From positions 27,031 to 91,030 of the forward strand of contig JAOPXK010000015.1 of NCBI GenBank assembly GCA_025965195.1: a stretch of DNA of 64,000 bases. Direction: 5' to 3'. The position numbers were made by a program, and so were the translations under genes. Below are positions 56,852-64,000 of this stretch, piece by piece; positions within the stretch are counted from its first letter, which is position 1; the number at the start of each line of letters is the position of its first letter. The DNA is from Marmoricola sp. (GTDB taxonomy: Bacteria > Actinomycetota > Actinomycetes > Propionibacteriales > Nocardioidaceae). Under the pieces are notes generated by a model, which did not search any database, was not told where the DNA came from, and saw only the letters and a list, made by a program, of their open reading frames with translations.

Positions 56852-57358
56852 ATGAGCACTCCCGCACAGAACCCATTGATCCAGAGCGCGATGACGCTGA
56901 ACTTCCCGATGTCCCTGGGCGTGTACGACGACTACGCAGGCGCCCAGAAGGCAGTGGACTACCTCTCCGACAACGAGTTCCCGGTGCAGAACTGCCTGAT
57001 CGTCGGCACCGATCTCAAGCAGCTCGAGCGCGTGACCGGTCGGCTGACCACTGGCAAGGTCGCGCTCGGCGGACTGCTGTCGGGGCTCTGGATGGGCCTG
57101 TTCGTCGGCGTGATCTTCTCGCTGTTCGGCAACAACAACGCCTTCGGGGTGATCATCGCGACGATGTTGTTCGGCGCAGTCTTCGGCCTGGTCTGGGCGC
57201 TGGCGGGCTACGCCGCCACCCGCGGCCGACGCGACTTCACCTCGATCAGCACGGTCGTCGCCACCCGCTACGAGGTGCTCGTGGAGCACAAGCACGCCCA
57301 GGCCGCTCGTGACCTGCTCGCGAAGATGCCCGGTCGGCCCGACGCCACCTCGTTCTGA
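56852..57358 (+). CDS. General stress protein 17M-like membrane protein
   Basis: 168 aa. Residues ~18-60 (SLGVYDDYAGAQKAVDYLSDNEFPVQNCLIVGTDLKQLE) match the GSP17M/YflT-like domain. Two hydrophobic helices follow with Gly-rich packing (LGGLLSGLWMGLFVGVIFSLFG; FGVIIATMLFGAVFGLVWAL), then a soluble C-terminus. Members are common in actinobacteria and uncharacterised beyond stress association. It lies 16 bases after the SDR gene and faces the DUF1304 gene tail-to-tail. Confidence 0.85.
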   Translation: MSTPAQNPLIQSAMTLNFPMSLGVYDDYAGAQKAVDYLSDNEFPVQNCLIVGTDLKQLERVTGRLTTGKVALGGLLSGLWMGLFVGVIFSLFGNNNAFGVIIATMLFGAVFGLVWALAGYAATRGRRDFTSISTVVATRYEVLVEHKHAQAARDLLAKMPGRPDATSF

Positions 57359-57361
57359 CTG

Positions 57362-57748
57362 CTACTTGGTCAGCACCCACACCAACAGGCTGAGCAATGC
57401 CAGTGCCGGGATCGTTCCCTGCGTGAACGCCGCTCGCAGCTTCGACCGGTCACTCGAACCGAGCACGAGCGCCGCGGTCAGCATCGATCCCGTCGCGAAG
57501 GTGACCAGGGCGAGGCCGGCGTCACGGTTCGAGCCACTGATGGCGATGCCGACAGCCGTGCCGATGGCCAGGAACAGGTTGTAGAAGCCCTGGTTGTAGG
57601 CCAGCGGCTTGGTGATCGCAGCTTCCTCCGGGGACGTGCCGAATGCCCTGCGAGTGGCCGGTGTCTCCCACTGCAGGGACTCGAGCACGAAGATGTAGAC
57701 GTGGAGCAGGGCCGCAAGGCCGGCGAAGACGAGCGCAACGGTCAACAT
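57362..57748 (-). CDS. DUF1304 family membrane protein
   Basis: 128 aa with four hydrophobic helices. The N-terminal LAALLHVYIFVLESLQWETPATRRAFG and the middle NQGFYNLFLAIGTAVGIA are diagnostic of DUF1304. The family consists of small integral membrane proteins of unknown function. It stands alone between convergent and same-strand neighbours. Confidence 0.92.
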   Translation of the reverse strand: MLTVALVFAGLAALLHVYIFVLESLQWETPATRRAFGTSPEEAAITKPLAYNQGFYNLFLAIGTAVGIAISGSNRDAGLALVTFATGSMLTAALVLGSSDRSKLRAAFTQGTIPALALLSLLVWVLTK

Positions 57749-57799
57749 GGCCGGAGCCTAGACCCGTTCGTGCTCGTTCGACGCCGGATCCTGAGGGCG

Positions 57800-58327
57800 T
57801 CAGACCGGTGAGCGCGTCACCCACACCTTCGAGTACCTGAAGGCAAAGCCCTTGGTCGAGGTCTGCGAGGTCGGGTCGGAGTGGCTGTCGAACAAGCAGA
57901 ACTGAAGGAAGGCCCAGCCTCGGTGCAGGTGCCCCTTCTCCTTCTTGAGCCGGAAGGTCTGGTGCTGCCACTTGCCGTTGCACACCACGTACACCAGCTG
58001 CGGATCGGTCTTGTTCGTGTCGTACCAGGACTTCGAGATGGCGCTGGTGCCTTCGGCCTTCTTCAGCTGCTTCAGTGACATCTTGGTGATCTTCGGACCC
58101 TGCTTGAGGGAGACCCAGACGTGGGTGCCCACGTTGCCGCCGAAACAGCGGTACCGCGAACCGACCAGGGCGTGATCACCGAGCGTGCGCGCGTGCCCGG
58201 CCCACTTGACCACGGGGGCCTTGTACGGATACCCCCTCGCGCTGCTGGCGTCAGCAGCGGGTGCCGCAAGAGCGGTCAGGGGCAGGGCCAGAGATGCCAC
58301 GCACACTGCCAGTTTCTGGAACTTCAT
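57800..58327 (-). CDS. Secreted protein of unknown function
   Basis: 175 aa from the ATG giving MKFQKLAVCVASLALPLTALAAPAADA, a typical Sec signal peptide cut near residue 27; the ORF track's 86-residue extension overlaps the divergent gene's leader. The mature part is basic, Trp/Tyr-rich and has three cysteines (YRCFGG, VVCNGKW, QFCLFD). Lys-rich segments (MSLKQLKKAEG, FRLKKEKGHLHRG) suggest a surface or nucleic-acid contact. I recognise no family. An odd number of cysteines leaves at least one free or in a dimer bond. Confidence 0.75.
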   Translation of the reverse strand: MKFQKLAVCVASLALPLTALAAPAADASSARGYPYKAPVVKWAGHARTLGDHALVGSRYRCFGGNVGTHVWVSLKQGPKITKMSLKQLKKAEGTSAISKSWYDTNKTDPQLVYVVCNGKWQHQTFRLKKEKGHLHRGWAFLQFCLFDSHSDPTSQTSTKGFAFRYSKVWVTRSPV

Positions 58328-58535
58328 TCGAACGCCTCCGTGACTGGGCGCGTCCGCCGCACCCTCGCGAACCCCTCGATCGATGTTCGCCCCGGCTCGC
58401 AGGGTCGTCAAGGTGGTCCAGACGGTTCCTCGACGCTCGGCGGAGGAACAGCAGCCGCAGGTCCCAGGTGTTTGTTCTTGGTCCTTTCGGCTGGCTGGTG
58501 TTGGGTGGAGGCACGTCGATGAGAGGTGTGCACCT

Positions 58536-60086
58536 TTGTCCGTCGCAACCGGTACCGGCCTGTATCCCGGCACCTTCGCTCTCACGGATCCCGATCGGCT
58601 GGCAGTGATCCGCCCCGCAACCGGTGAGTCACTGACCTACCGGGAGCTCGACGAGCAGTCGACCAGACTGGCCAACCATCTGCGCAGTGTCGGCATGAAG
58701 GTCGGCGACAACGTCGCGATGGTCTCCACCAACGACCTCCCGATGCTGGTTGTCTACTGGGCAGCACTGCGCTCGGGCTTCTACGTCACCGCGGTGAACC
58801 ACCACCTCACGGCCGCCGAGACCAACTACATCCTCGACGACTGCGAGTGCAAGGTCCTCTTCGCCTCTGCGGACGCTGCCGATGCCGTTGCCGCCAGCGA
58901 CGCTGTCGGTGCGATCACCCACCGGATCGCCTGGGGTGGTGACCTCGCTGGCTTCGCGGCGTACACCGATGTGCTCGCGGCTGCGTCCGCGGAGCCGCTC
59001 GTCGACCAGCCTCGCGGACAGGACTTCCTGTACTCGTCGGGCACGACGGGGGTGCCCAAGGGCGTGCGCATCCCGCTCCGGGACGGCCAGGTCGACCAGG
59101 TTCCCGACCCGTACACGCCGGTCTTCGCGACCATCTACGCCATGGATGAGACCACGGTCTATCTGTCCCCCGCTCCGCTCTACCACGCCGCCCCGCTGCG
59201 GTTCTGCGGTGTCACCAACTCCGTGGGCGGCCTGGTCGTGATGATGGACAGGTTCGATCCCGAGACTGCGCTGCAGCTGATCGACGAGCACCAGGTCACC
59301 CACAGCCAGTGGGTGCCGACGATGTTCGTCCGGATGCTCAAGCTGCCGGAGGTGGTGCGTGACCAGTACGACGTGACGAGCCTGCGGTACGCCGTACACG
59401 CTGCCGCGCCGTGCCCACCCGAGGTGAAGCGCTCGATGATCGACTGGTGGGGGCCGGTCATCCATGAGTACTGGGCCTCGACCGAAGGCGCCGGGATCAC
59501 CCTGATCAACAGCACCGAGGCACTCGAGCGACCGGGCTCGGTCGGGCGGGCGGCGCTGGGCGTCCTCCGGATCTGCGACGAGTCGGGCACCGAGGTGCCG
59601 TCAGGGCAGATCGGCACGATCTACGTCGAGCGCGAGGAGCTTCCCTTCGAGTACTTCAAGGACGCCGCGAAGACCGCTTCGGTCCAGCACGCCGCACACC
59701 CGACCTGGACGACCACCGGTGATGTCGGCTACCTCGATGGAGACGGCTATCTCTACCTCACCGACCGCGGCTCGTTCATGATCATCTCGGGCGGAGTGAA
59801 CATCTATCCGCAGGAGGCAGAGAACGTGTTGATCCTGCATCCGGCGGTGTACGACGTCGGCATCATCGGCATCCCCGACCCCGAGATGGGCGAGCAGGTG
59901 AAGGCGTGCGTGCAGCTCGCCGACGGCTACTCCCCGAGCGAGCAGCTGGCGCAGGAGCTGATCGACTTCGTCAAGACGCGGCTCGCCGGCTACAAGGCCC
60001 CGAAGTCGGTCGACTTCGTCGACGATCTTCCCCGGTCGGCGACCGGGAAGATGGTCAAGCGCAAGCTGAAGGAGCGCTACGTGTGA
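58536..60086 (+). CDS. Acyl-CoA synthetase (AMP-dependent, FadD-like)
   Basis: 516 aa from a TTG (LSVATGTGLYPGTFALTDPDRLAVI), the best start by similarity, with GAGAGG ten bases upstream; the ORF-track start adds 51 poor residues. The AMP-binding motif FLYSSGTTGVPKGV, the HEYWASTEGAG adenylation motif, the hinge TDRGSFMIISGGVNIYPQEAENVL and the catalytic Lys in RSATGKMVKRKL are intact. It activates a carboxylic acid; chain length and substrate are unknown. It ends next to the convergent glutamine synthetase stop. Confidence 0.92.
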   Translation: MSVATGTGLYPGTFALTDPDRLAVIRPATGESLTYRELDEQSTRLANHLRSVGMKVGDNVAMVSTNDLPMLVVYWAALRSGFYVTAVNHHLTAAETNYILDDCECKVLFASADAADAVAASDAVGAITHRIAWGGDLAGFAAYTDVLAAASAEPLVDQPRGQDFLYSSGTTGVPKGVRIPLRDGQVDQVPDPYTPVFATIYAMDETTVYLSPAPLYHAAPLRFCGVTNSVGGLVVMMDRFDPETALQLIDEHQVTHSQWVPTMFVRMLKLPEVVRDQYDVTSLRYAVHAAAPCPPEVKRSMIDWWGPVIHEYWASTEGAGITLINSTEALERPGSVGRAALGVLRICDESGTEVPSGQIGTIYVEREELPFEYFKDAAKTASVQHAAHPTWTTTGDVGYLDGDGYLYLTDRGSFMIISGGVNIYPQEAENVLILHPAVYDVGIIGIPDPEMGEQVKACVQLADGYSPSEQLAQELIDFVKTRLAGYKAPKSVDFVDDLPRSATGKMVKRKLKERYV

Positions 60087-62261
60087 TCAGAGGATGAAGA
60101 GCATCTCCTGGTAGGTCGGGAGCGGCCACAGGTCGTCGGCCACGATGCCCTCGAGCTCGTCCGCAGCCGAGCGCACCGCCGCCATCGCCGGGAGGAGCAC
60201 GTCGCGCGAGTGCACCGCCTCGGCCATCGGCGTCTCCGGGCTGTCGGCCTGGAGCGCCGCCGCGAGAGCACCGAGCGCGACGCGCAGGTCGGACACCGGC
60301 CCGGACACGAGCTCGAGCGGAGCCGTGTCGACCTCGACCCCGGCAGCCTTGAGCGCGCCGAGGTTGACCGCCACCTCGGTCTGGTACCGCATCGCTGCAG
60401 GGAGCACGGACGTCGCGCCGACTTCCAGGGTCAGCCGGGCCTCGACGCCGATGCTGAGCGCGTACTGCTCCAGGCCGATCTCGTAGCGCGAGTGCATCTC
60501 CCGCTCGCTGAAGACCTTGTACTGCTCGAACAGCTTGATCGAGGGCCCGGAGACGAGCTCGGGAAGCGCATCGAGCGTGGTGCGCAGGTTCGGGAGCCCG
60601 CGGGCGGCGGCTTCGATCTGCCAGTTCTCGGAGTAGCCGTCGCCGTTGAACACCACCGCACCGTGGTCGCTGATGATCTCGGAGAGGACGTCCTGCACCG
60701 CTGTGTTGAACTCGGTGCCTGCCGCCATTGCATCTTCGATGTTGGTCGCGATGTAGTCGAGCGCCTCGGCCATGATCGTGTTGATCGTGACCATCGGCCC
60801 GGCCACCGACTGCATCGAGCCCGGAGCACGGAACTCGAAGCGGTTGCCGGTGAAGGCGAACGGACTGGTCCGGTTGCGGTCGCCGGGATCGGTCGGCAGG
60901 ACCGGGAGCGTGTCGACGCCGACCATCAGCGTGCCCTTGTCCTTCGAGGACGTCGCACCACCCTTGGCGATCTGGTCGAAGACGTCGGTGAGCTGGTCGC
61001 CAAGGAAGATCGAGATGATCGCGGGCGGCGCCTCGTTGGCGCCGAGCCGGTGGTCGTTGCTCGCGGATGCGACAGAGGCGCGGAGCAGTCCGCCGTACTG
61101 GTGGACCGCCCTGATGACGGCTCCGCAGAACACCAGGAACTGTGCGTTGTCGTGCGGGTTGTCCCCCGGGAGCAGCAGGTTGCCCTCGGTGGTGTTGCCC
61201 AGCGAGAAGTTCACGTGCTTGCCCGAACCGTTGACGCCTTCGAACGGCTTCTCGTGGAAGAGGCACTCCATGCCGTGCTTCTTGGCGATGGTCTTGAACG
61301 TCGTCATCAGCAGTTGTTGGTGGTCGGCCGCGACGTTGGCGCGCTCGAACATCGGCGCGATCTCGAACTGGCCGGGAGCAACTTCGTTGTGGCGGGTCTT
61401 GGCCGGGATGCCCAGCTTGAAGAGCTCACGCTCGGTGTCCATCATGAAGCCGAGAACTCGCTCCGGGATCGCGCCGAAGTAGTGGTCGTCGAACTCCTGG
61501 CCCTTCGGCGGCTTGCTCCCGAAGAGCGTGCGGCCGGCGTTGAGCAGGTCCGGGCGGGCAAGGAAGAAGTGCCGGTCGACCAGGAAGTACTCCTGCTCGG
61601 CGCCGCAGTACGACACCACCCGGTCCGGCTCATGACCGAAGAGCCGAAGGATCCGCTCGGCGTGCTCGGCCATCGCCTGTTGCGAGCGCAGTAGGGGCGT
61701 CTTGTGATCGAGGGCCTCGCCGGTCATCGACACGAAGATCGTCGGGATGCACAGCGTGTTGCCGTTGGGGTTCTCCAGTACGTACGCCGGACTGGTCACG
61801 TCCCAGCCGGTGTAGCCGCGGGCCTCGAAGGTGTTGCGCAGACCGCCGCTCGGAAAGCTCGATGCATCCGGCTCGCCCTGGGTGAGGGTCTTGCCCGCGA
61901 ACTCTGCGAGGGCGGATCCATCGCCGGCAGGCTCGAGGAAGCTGTCGTGCTTCTCCGCGGTCAGGCCGGTGAGGGGGTAGAAGACGTGCGCATAGTGGGT
62001 CGCGCCCTTCTCCATCGCCCAGTCCTTCATCGCCGACGCGACGGCATCGGCGATCATCGGGTCGAGTGGGGCGGAGTGGTCGATCGTCGCGAGCACCGAC
62101 TTGTAGACCGACTTCGGCAGTCGCCGCTGCATCACCGCCTTGCTGAAGACGTTCTCGCCGAAGATCTCGCCGGGCGCCTCGGTGAGCTCGAAGCTCGCCG
62201 TCGGAGGCACGTAGGCCTCGACATCCTTGATCGCCTGCAGCCGGACGTTGTTTCCACTCAC
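60087..62261 (-). CDS. glnN: Type III glutamine synthetase
   Basis: 724 aa from a GTG. The large size, the N-terminal [29 protein letters not shown] and the catalytic-domain motifs [33 protein letters not shown] and [20 protein letters not shown] place it in GSIII, not the usual actinobacterial GSI/GSII. It makes glutamine from glutamate, ammonia and ATP in a large cytosolic oligomer. No adenylylation site is expected. GSIII is present in some actinobacteria as an additional enzyme. Confidence 0.96.
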   Translation of the reverse strand: MSGNNVRLQAIKDVEAYVPPTASFELTEAPGEIFGENVFSKAVMQRRLPKSVYKSVLATIDHSAPLDPMIADAVASAMKDWAMEKGATHYAHVFYPLTGLTAEKHDSFLEPAGDGSALAEFAGKTLTQGEPDASSFPSGGLRNTFEARGYTGWDVTSPAYVLENPNGNTLCIPTIFVSMTGEALDHKTPLLRSQQAMAEHAERILRLFGHEPDRVVSYCGAEQEYFLVDRHFFLARPDLLNAGRTLFGSKPPKGQEFDDHYFGAIPERVLGFMMDTERELFKLGIPAKTRHNEVAPGQFEIAPMFERANVAADHQQLLMTTFKTIAKKHGMECLFHEKPFEGVNGSGKHVNFSLGNTTEGNLLLPGDNPHDNAQFLVFCGAVIRAVHQYGGLLRASVASASNDHRLGANEAPPAIISIFLGDQLTDVFDQIAKGGATSSKDKGTLMVGVDTLPVLPTDPGDRNRTSPFAFTGNRFEFRAPGSMQSVAGPMVTINTIMAEALDYIATNIEDAMAAGTEFNTAVQDVLSEIISDHGAVVFNGDGYSENWQIEAAARGLPNLRTTLDALPELVSGPSIKLFEQYKVFSEREMHSRYEIGLEQYALSIGVEARLTLEVGATSVLPAAMRYQTEVAVNLGALKAAGVEVDTAPLELVSGPVSDLRVALGALAAALQADSPETPMAEAVHSRDVLLPAMAAVRSAADELEGIVADDLWPLPTYQEMLFIL

Positions 62262-62595
62262 TTGGTACCCCTCGGACCAGGCTGCTGACGCAGCTGTTTC
62301 AGCGTGACGTCGTCAATCTAGGCGTCCTGACCGCACCGGATGTCTCGGGCACATTTCGCTGGTGTGAACGACGGGCCGATTGGGGCGTCGTGTGCGTGTT
62401 GTCCAGGAACCGTCACCAGTCTTGTCCGATACCCCTCCGTACGGCGCTTACCGACGCCAGTACTGCAACCGTCAGCCCCGAAGCAGCAACCGAGACGTGC
62501 GCAGGCGATGGCGGTCGGTCCATCGACAACGGGCTCGCCGCGCCGCCGGTCGAAACCGCCCCGCGAAGCAGACTCCCGGACTACTCTCACGCACC
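62262..62595. other. Divergent intergenic region between glnN and the anchored hypothetical gene
   Basis: 334 bases without a convincing gene. It must hold the promoters of both divergent genes. I looked for a canonical actinobacterial GlnR box (GTnAC-N6-GAAAC pairs) before glnN and found only GTCAC-GCT-GAAAC with a three-base gap, which does not fit. ORFs listed here have no family signal. Confidence 0.6.
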
Positions 62596-63165
62596 ATGAC
62601 CAACGACACCGACGCCTCGACCGGAGTCAGGCGTAACCCCGACCCTGTCTTCGTCAGTGTCATAACACTTTCGATACTTCTCATCGTCGCGGTTGGGATC
62701 TACCTCGTCAGCCACGGATGGAGCACAAGCGCGGCACCCCTCGCGTCCATGCCCGCCCCGAACCAATCGCAGGTGCCTTCCTCGCCGGGTGCACAGCCCA
62801 CCGGACCCACCAAGGCTGGGGCGGTAGCGCTCGTTGAGAAGAGTTTTCGGCTGGGCTCGGCTGGGAAGTTTGGTGCGTCCTGCGCCCTGGAGTCCCCTGC
62901 CTATCTGAAGTTCGACGCCCAGCACTATGCCCACGGCAGCTGCGAGGCGGAGTCACGGTCGGATGCCACGACCCTCGCTTCGCAAGGCCTTTCGATGCAA
63001 CTGACGAGCACCAAGGTTGTGTCGTACGCCCGAGGCAAGGCGACGATCCTCCTCAAGGCCACCGTCGGCGCTCGCGTCGTGACCGAGCACATCTACGTGC
63101 GCTACCACGCCGGCAGATGGTGGATGACCGGCGCGGACGACTCTGGCGGGGATCTCGGGTTCTGA
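62596..63165 (+). CDS. Membrane-anchored extracytoplasmic protein of unknown function
   Basis: 189 aa from the ATG giving MTNDTDASTGVRRNPDPVF. One transmembrane helix at about residues 19-40 (VITLSILLIVAVGIYLV) is followed by a Ser/Pro-rich linker and an outer domain (~75-189) with two cysteines (GASCALES, HGSCEAES) likely to form a disulfide. The domain looks like an NTF2/Mce-associated or DUF4878-like fold (AVALVEKSFRLGSAGKFGASC...VRYHAGRWWMTG), a common shape in actinobacterial surface proteins. Function unknown. Confidence 0.75.
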   Translation: MTNDTDASTGVRRNPDPVFVSVITLSILLIVAVGIYLVSHGWSTSAAPLASMPAPNQSQVPSSPGAQPTGPTKAGAVALVEKSFRLGSAGKFGASCALESPAYLKFDAQHYAHGSCEAESRSDATTLASQGLSMQLTSTKVVSYARGKATILLKATVGARVVTEHIYVRYHAGRWWMTGADDSGGDLGF

Positions 63166-63301
63166 GTCGGCCGCCACCACACCTCTCCCCTGAGCCAACG
63201 TCCCGCACGGGCGCCTGGGCCGCGGCTGCCACGACCGCGGGGGCGAACGCAAGTTCGGCCGGACATGCCGCGTCGCCGTCCCTCGGTGCCGGTCCCTACG
63301 C

Positions 63302-63341
63302 AGGACGAGCCCCGACCGCAAACGCGGTCGGGGCTCGTCCT
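63302..63341 (-). terminator. Terminator hairpin downstream of the cold-shock gene
   Basis: Perfect 18-base stem AGGACGAGCCCCGACCGC with a four-base AAAC loop (plus-strand view), seven bases beyond the csp stop. There is no long T-run, as is common in high-GC actinobacteria. Confidence 0.85.
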
Positions 63342-63348
63342 GGTGAAG

Positions 63349-63552
63349 TCAGGAGACGCGGACGTTCTCGGCCTGCGGACCCTTGGGGCCTGCGGTGACG
63401 TCGAACTCGACCTTCTGGTTCTCGTCGAGCGACTTGTAGCCGCTGGTCTGGATCGCGGAGTAGTGAACGAAGACGTCATCGCCGCCGCCATCCTGCGCGA
63501 TGAAGCCAAAACCCTTTTCGGCGTTGAACCATTTGACAGTTCCCTGAGCCAT
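63349..63552 (-). CDS. Cold-shock protein (CspA family)
   Basis: 67 aa. RNP1-like KGFGFIAQ and RNP2-like VFVHYSAI are intact in a complete cold-shock domain ([18 protein letters not shown]). It binds single-stranded RNA/DNA and melts secondary structure. AAAGGAAAAG precedes the ATG. A long leader with two hairpins lies upstream, and a strong hairpin terminator follows, so it is a single-gene unit, probably post-transcriptionally controlled as csp genes often are. Confidence 0.97.
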   Translation of the reverse strand: MAQGTVKWFNAEKGFGFIAQDGGGDDVFVHYSAIQTSGYKSLDENQKVEFDVTAGPKGPQAENVRVS

Positions 63553-63862
63553 GATCTTTTCCTTTGTTTACGTGCCGGGCACTGTGCCCGCAAGCCGCTG
63601 AAGACATCCACCTGCTGAAGTCCAGCGAACCGAAAACCAGGAGTACGAGATACAAGCCGCGACATAGTGTGCGGCCAGGATGGCTTGCGGAGCCATCCCT
63701 TCAACAGGACCCACGATAGTGCATCGGTTGCGTGTTCAGGGTTTTCGACGATTCTCGTCCGACGACCGCATGGCCGGCGCTGCGCCACTTGCGCCCCCTT
63801 TTGCCGCGTCGTCCCGTCAAGACGACTGACGTCAACGTGCCGTGCGGTGCGACTATCTGGGC
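63553..63862 (-). promoter_or_regulatory. Structured leader and promoter region of the cold-shock gene
   Basis: 310 bases with no convincing gene. Two hairpins are visible: CGGGCAC-T-GTGCCCG (63576-63590) about 24 bases before the start, and GGATGGCT-TGCGG-AGCCATCC (63678-63698). The region between is A-rich (AAAACCAG on the plus strand). The layout matches a long csp 5' leader; the promoter position is not certain. Confidence 0.55.
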
Positions 63863-64000
63863 TCATCGTCGGCCGCGGCGGGCGAGAAAGACGAACTCCT
63901 TGCCTGGCCGATCAGGCGCATCGCGGACGTCGATGACGACGAAGCCCTGCTCTCCGAGATCCCGCTCAACCTCATGACGTTCTCGGAAGCGCAACGTCGA
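63863..64000 (-). CDS. C-terminal end of a probable SAM-dependent methyltransferase (5' part outside window)
   Basis: Open in frame from the window edge to a TGA, 45 residues: RFRERHEVERDLGEQGFVVI...PGKEFVFLARR. The pattern of a helix, then a beta hairpin ending in FVFLARR, resembles the C-terminus of class I SAM methyltransferases, as remembered from actinobacterial proteins. Not in the ORF track because its start lies beyond the edge. The identity needs the missing part. Confidence 0.5.
   Translation of the reverse strand, partial: STLRFRERHEVERDLGEQGFVVIDVRDAPDRPGKEFVFLARRGRR

Noticed and set aside
53377-56859. 1160-aa minus-strand ORF
   Set aside because: It overlaps the symporter in another frame and runs antisense to galE and the SDR gene; its sequence is Arg/Gly/His-rich without any domain.
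62200-62400. GlnR box before glnN
   Set aside because: Only GTCAC-GCT-GAAAC was found; the spacing is three bases rather than six.

Overview
The window is high-GC actinobacterial chromosome, most like Nocardioides or a close relative in the Nocardioidaceae. Supporting signs are the hrcA-dnaJ2-rsmE-phoH-ybeY order, frequent GTG/TTG starts, many ATGA/GTGA stop-start overlaps, genes for 10-methyl-branched fatty acids and an actinobacterial group 1h (group 5-type) [NiFe] hydrogenase locus. The assignment rests on gene content and remembered families, not on a database search. No rRNA, tRNA, CRISPR array, insertion sequence or prophage was recognised.

Layout. 1-2508 (minus): tmsA and the 3'-truncated tmsB of 10-methyl fatty acid synthesis. 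2555-11921 (minus): heat-shock/RNA-processing cluster hrcA-dnaJ2-rsmE, then HIT protein-phoH-ybeY-CNNM/CBS protein-inactive cytidine deaminase homologue. It is interrupted at 6348-8965 by plus-strand genes: an ECF sigma factor, a membrane-anchored GerMN/Gmad2 protein and a winged-helix protein. A CIRCE operator precedes hrcA. 12002-25562: metabolic and regulatory genes, including an MBL-fold hydrolase, a PadR operon, DUF3097, hemW, a divergent MarR/kinase pair, acyl-CoA synthetase, MFS and MOSC proteins, a small-molecule kinase and lepA. 25692-31625: poxB with a GltS-like FMN enzyme, a TMEM175-like protein, a DUF1353 membrane protein and another kinase. 31794-40393: rpsT, holA, a lipoprotein, comEC, comEA, degV-like and leuS.

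40547-52972 (plus) is the centrepiece, a continuous hydrogenase locus: hypA, hypB, hhyS, hhyL, a NifU/Rieske-like fusion, DUF5947-, DUF6084- and 462-aa proteins, a 39-aa membrane peptide missing from the ORF track, a maturation protease, hypC and a DUF6390 protein. It runs directly into a FecBCD-type ABC importer. The enzyme class is known for scavenging trace H2. The accessory proteins and the linked importer are the least understood part of the window and the best candidate for an undescribed system. hypD, hypE and hypF are not present.

52982-64000: a sodium:solute symporter with a small membrane partner and a strong palindrome upstream, galE, an SDR, a 17M-type stress protein, DUF1304, a secreted cysteine-containing protein, a second acyl-CoA synthetase, type III glutamine synthetase, an anchored hypothetical protein, a cold-shock gene with a structured leader and terminator, and the 3' end of a probable methyltransferase at the right edge.
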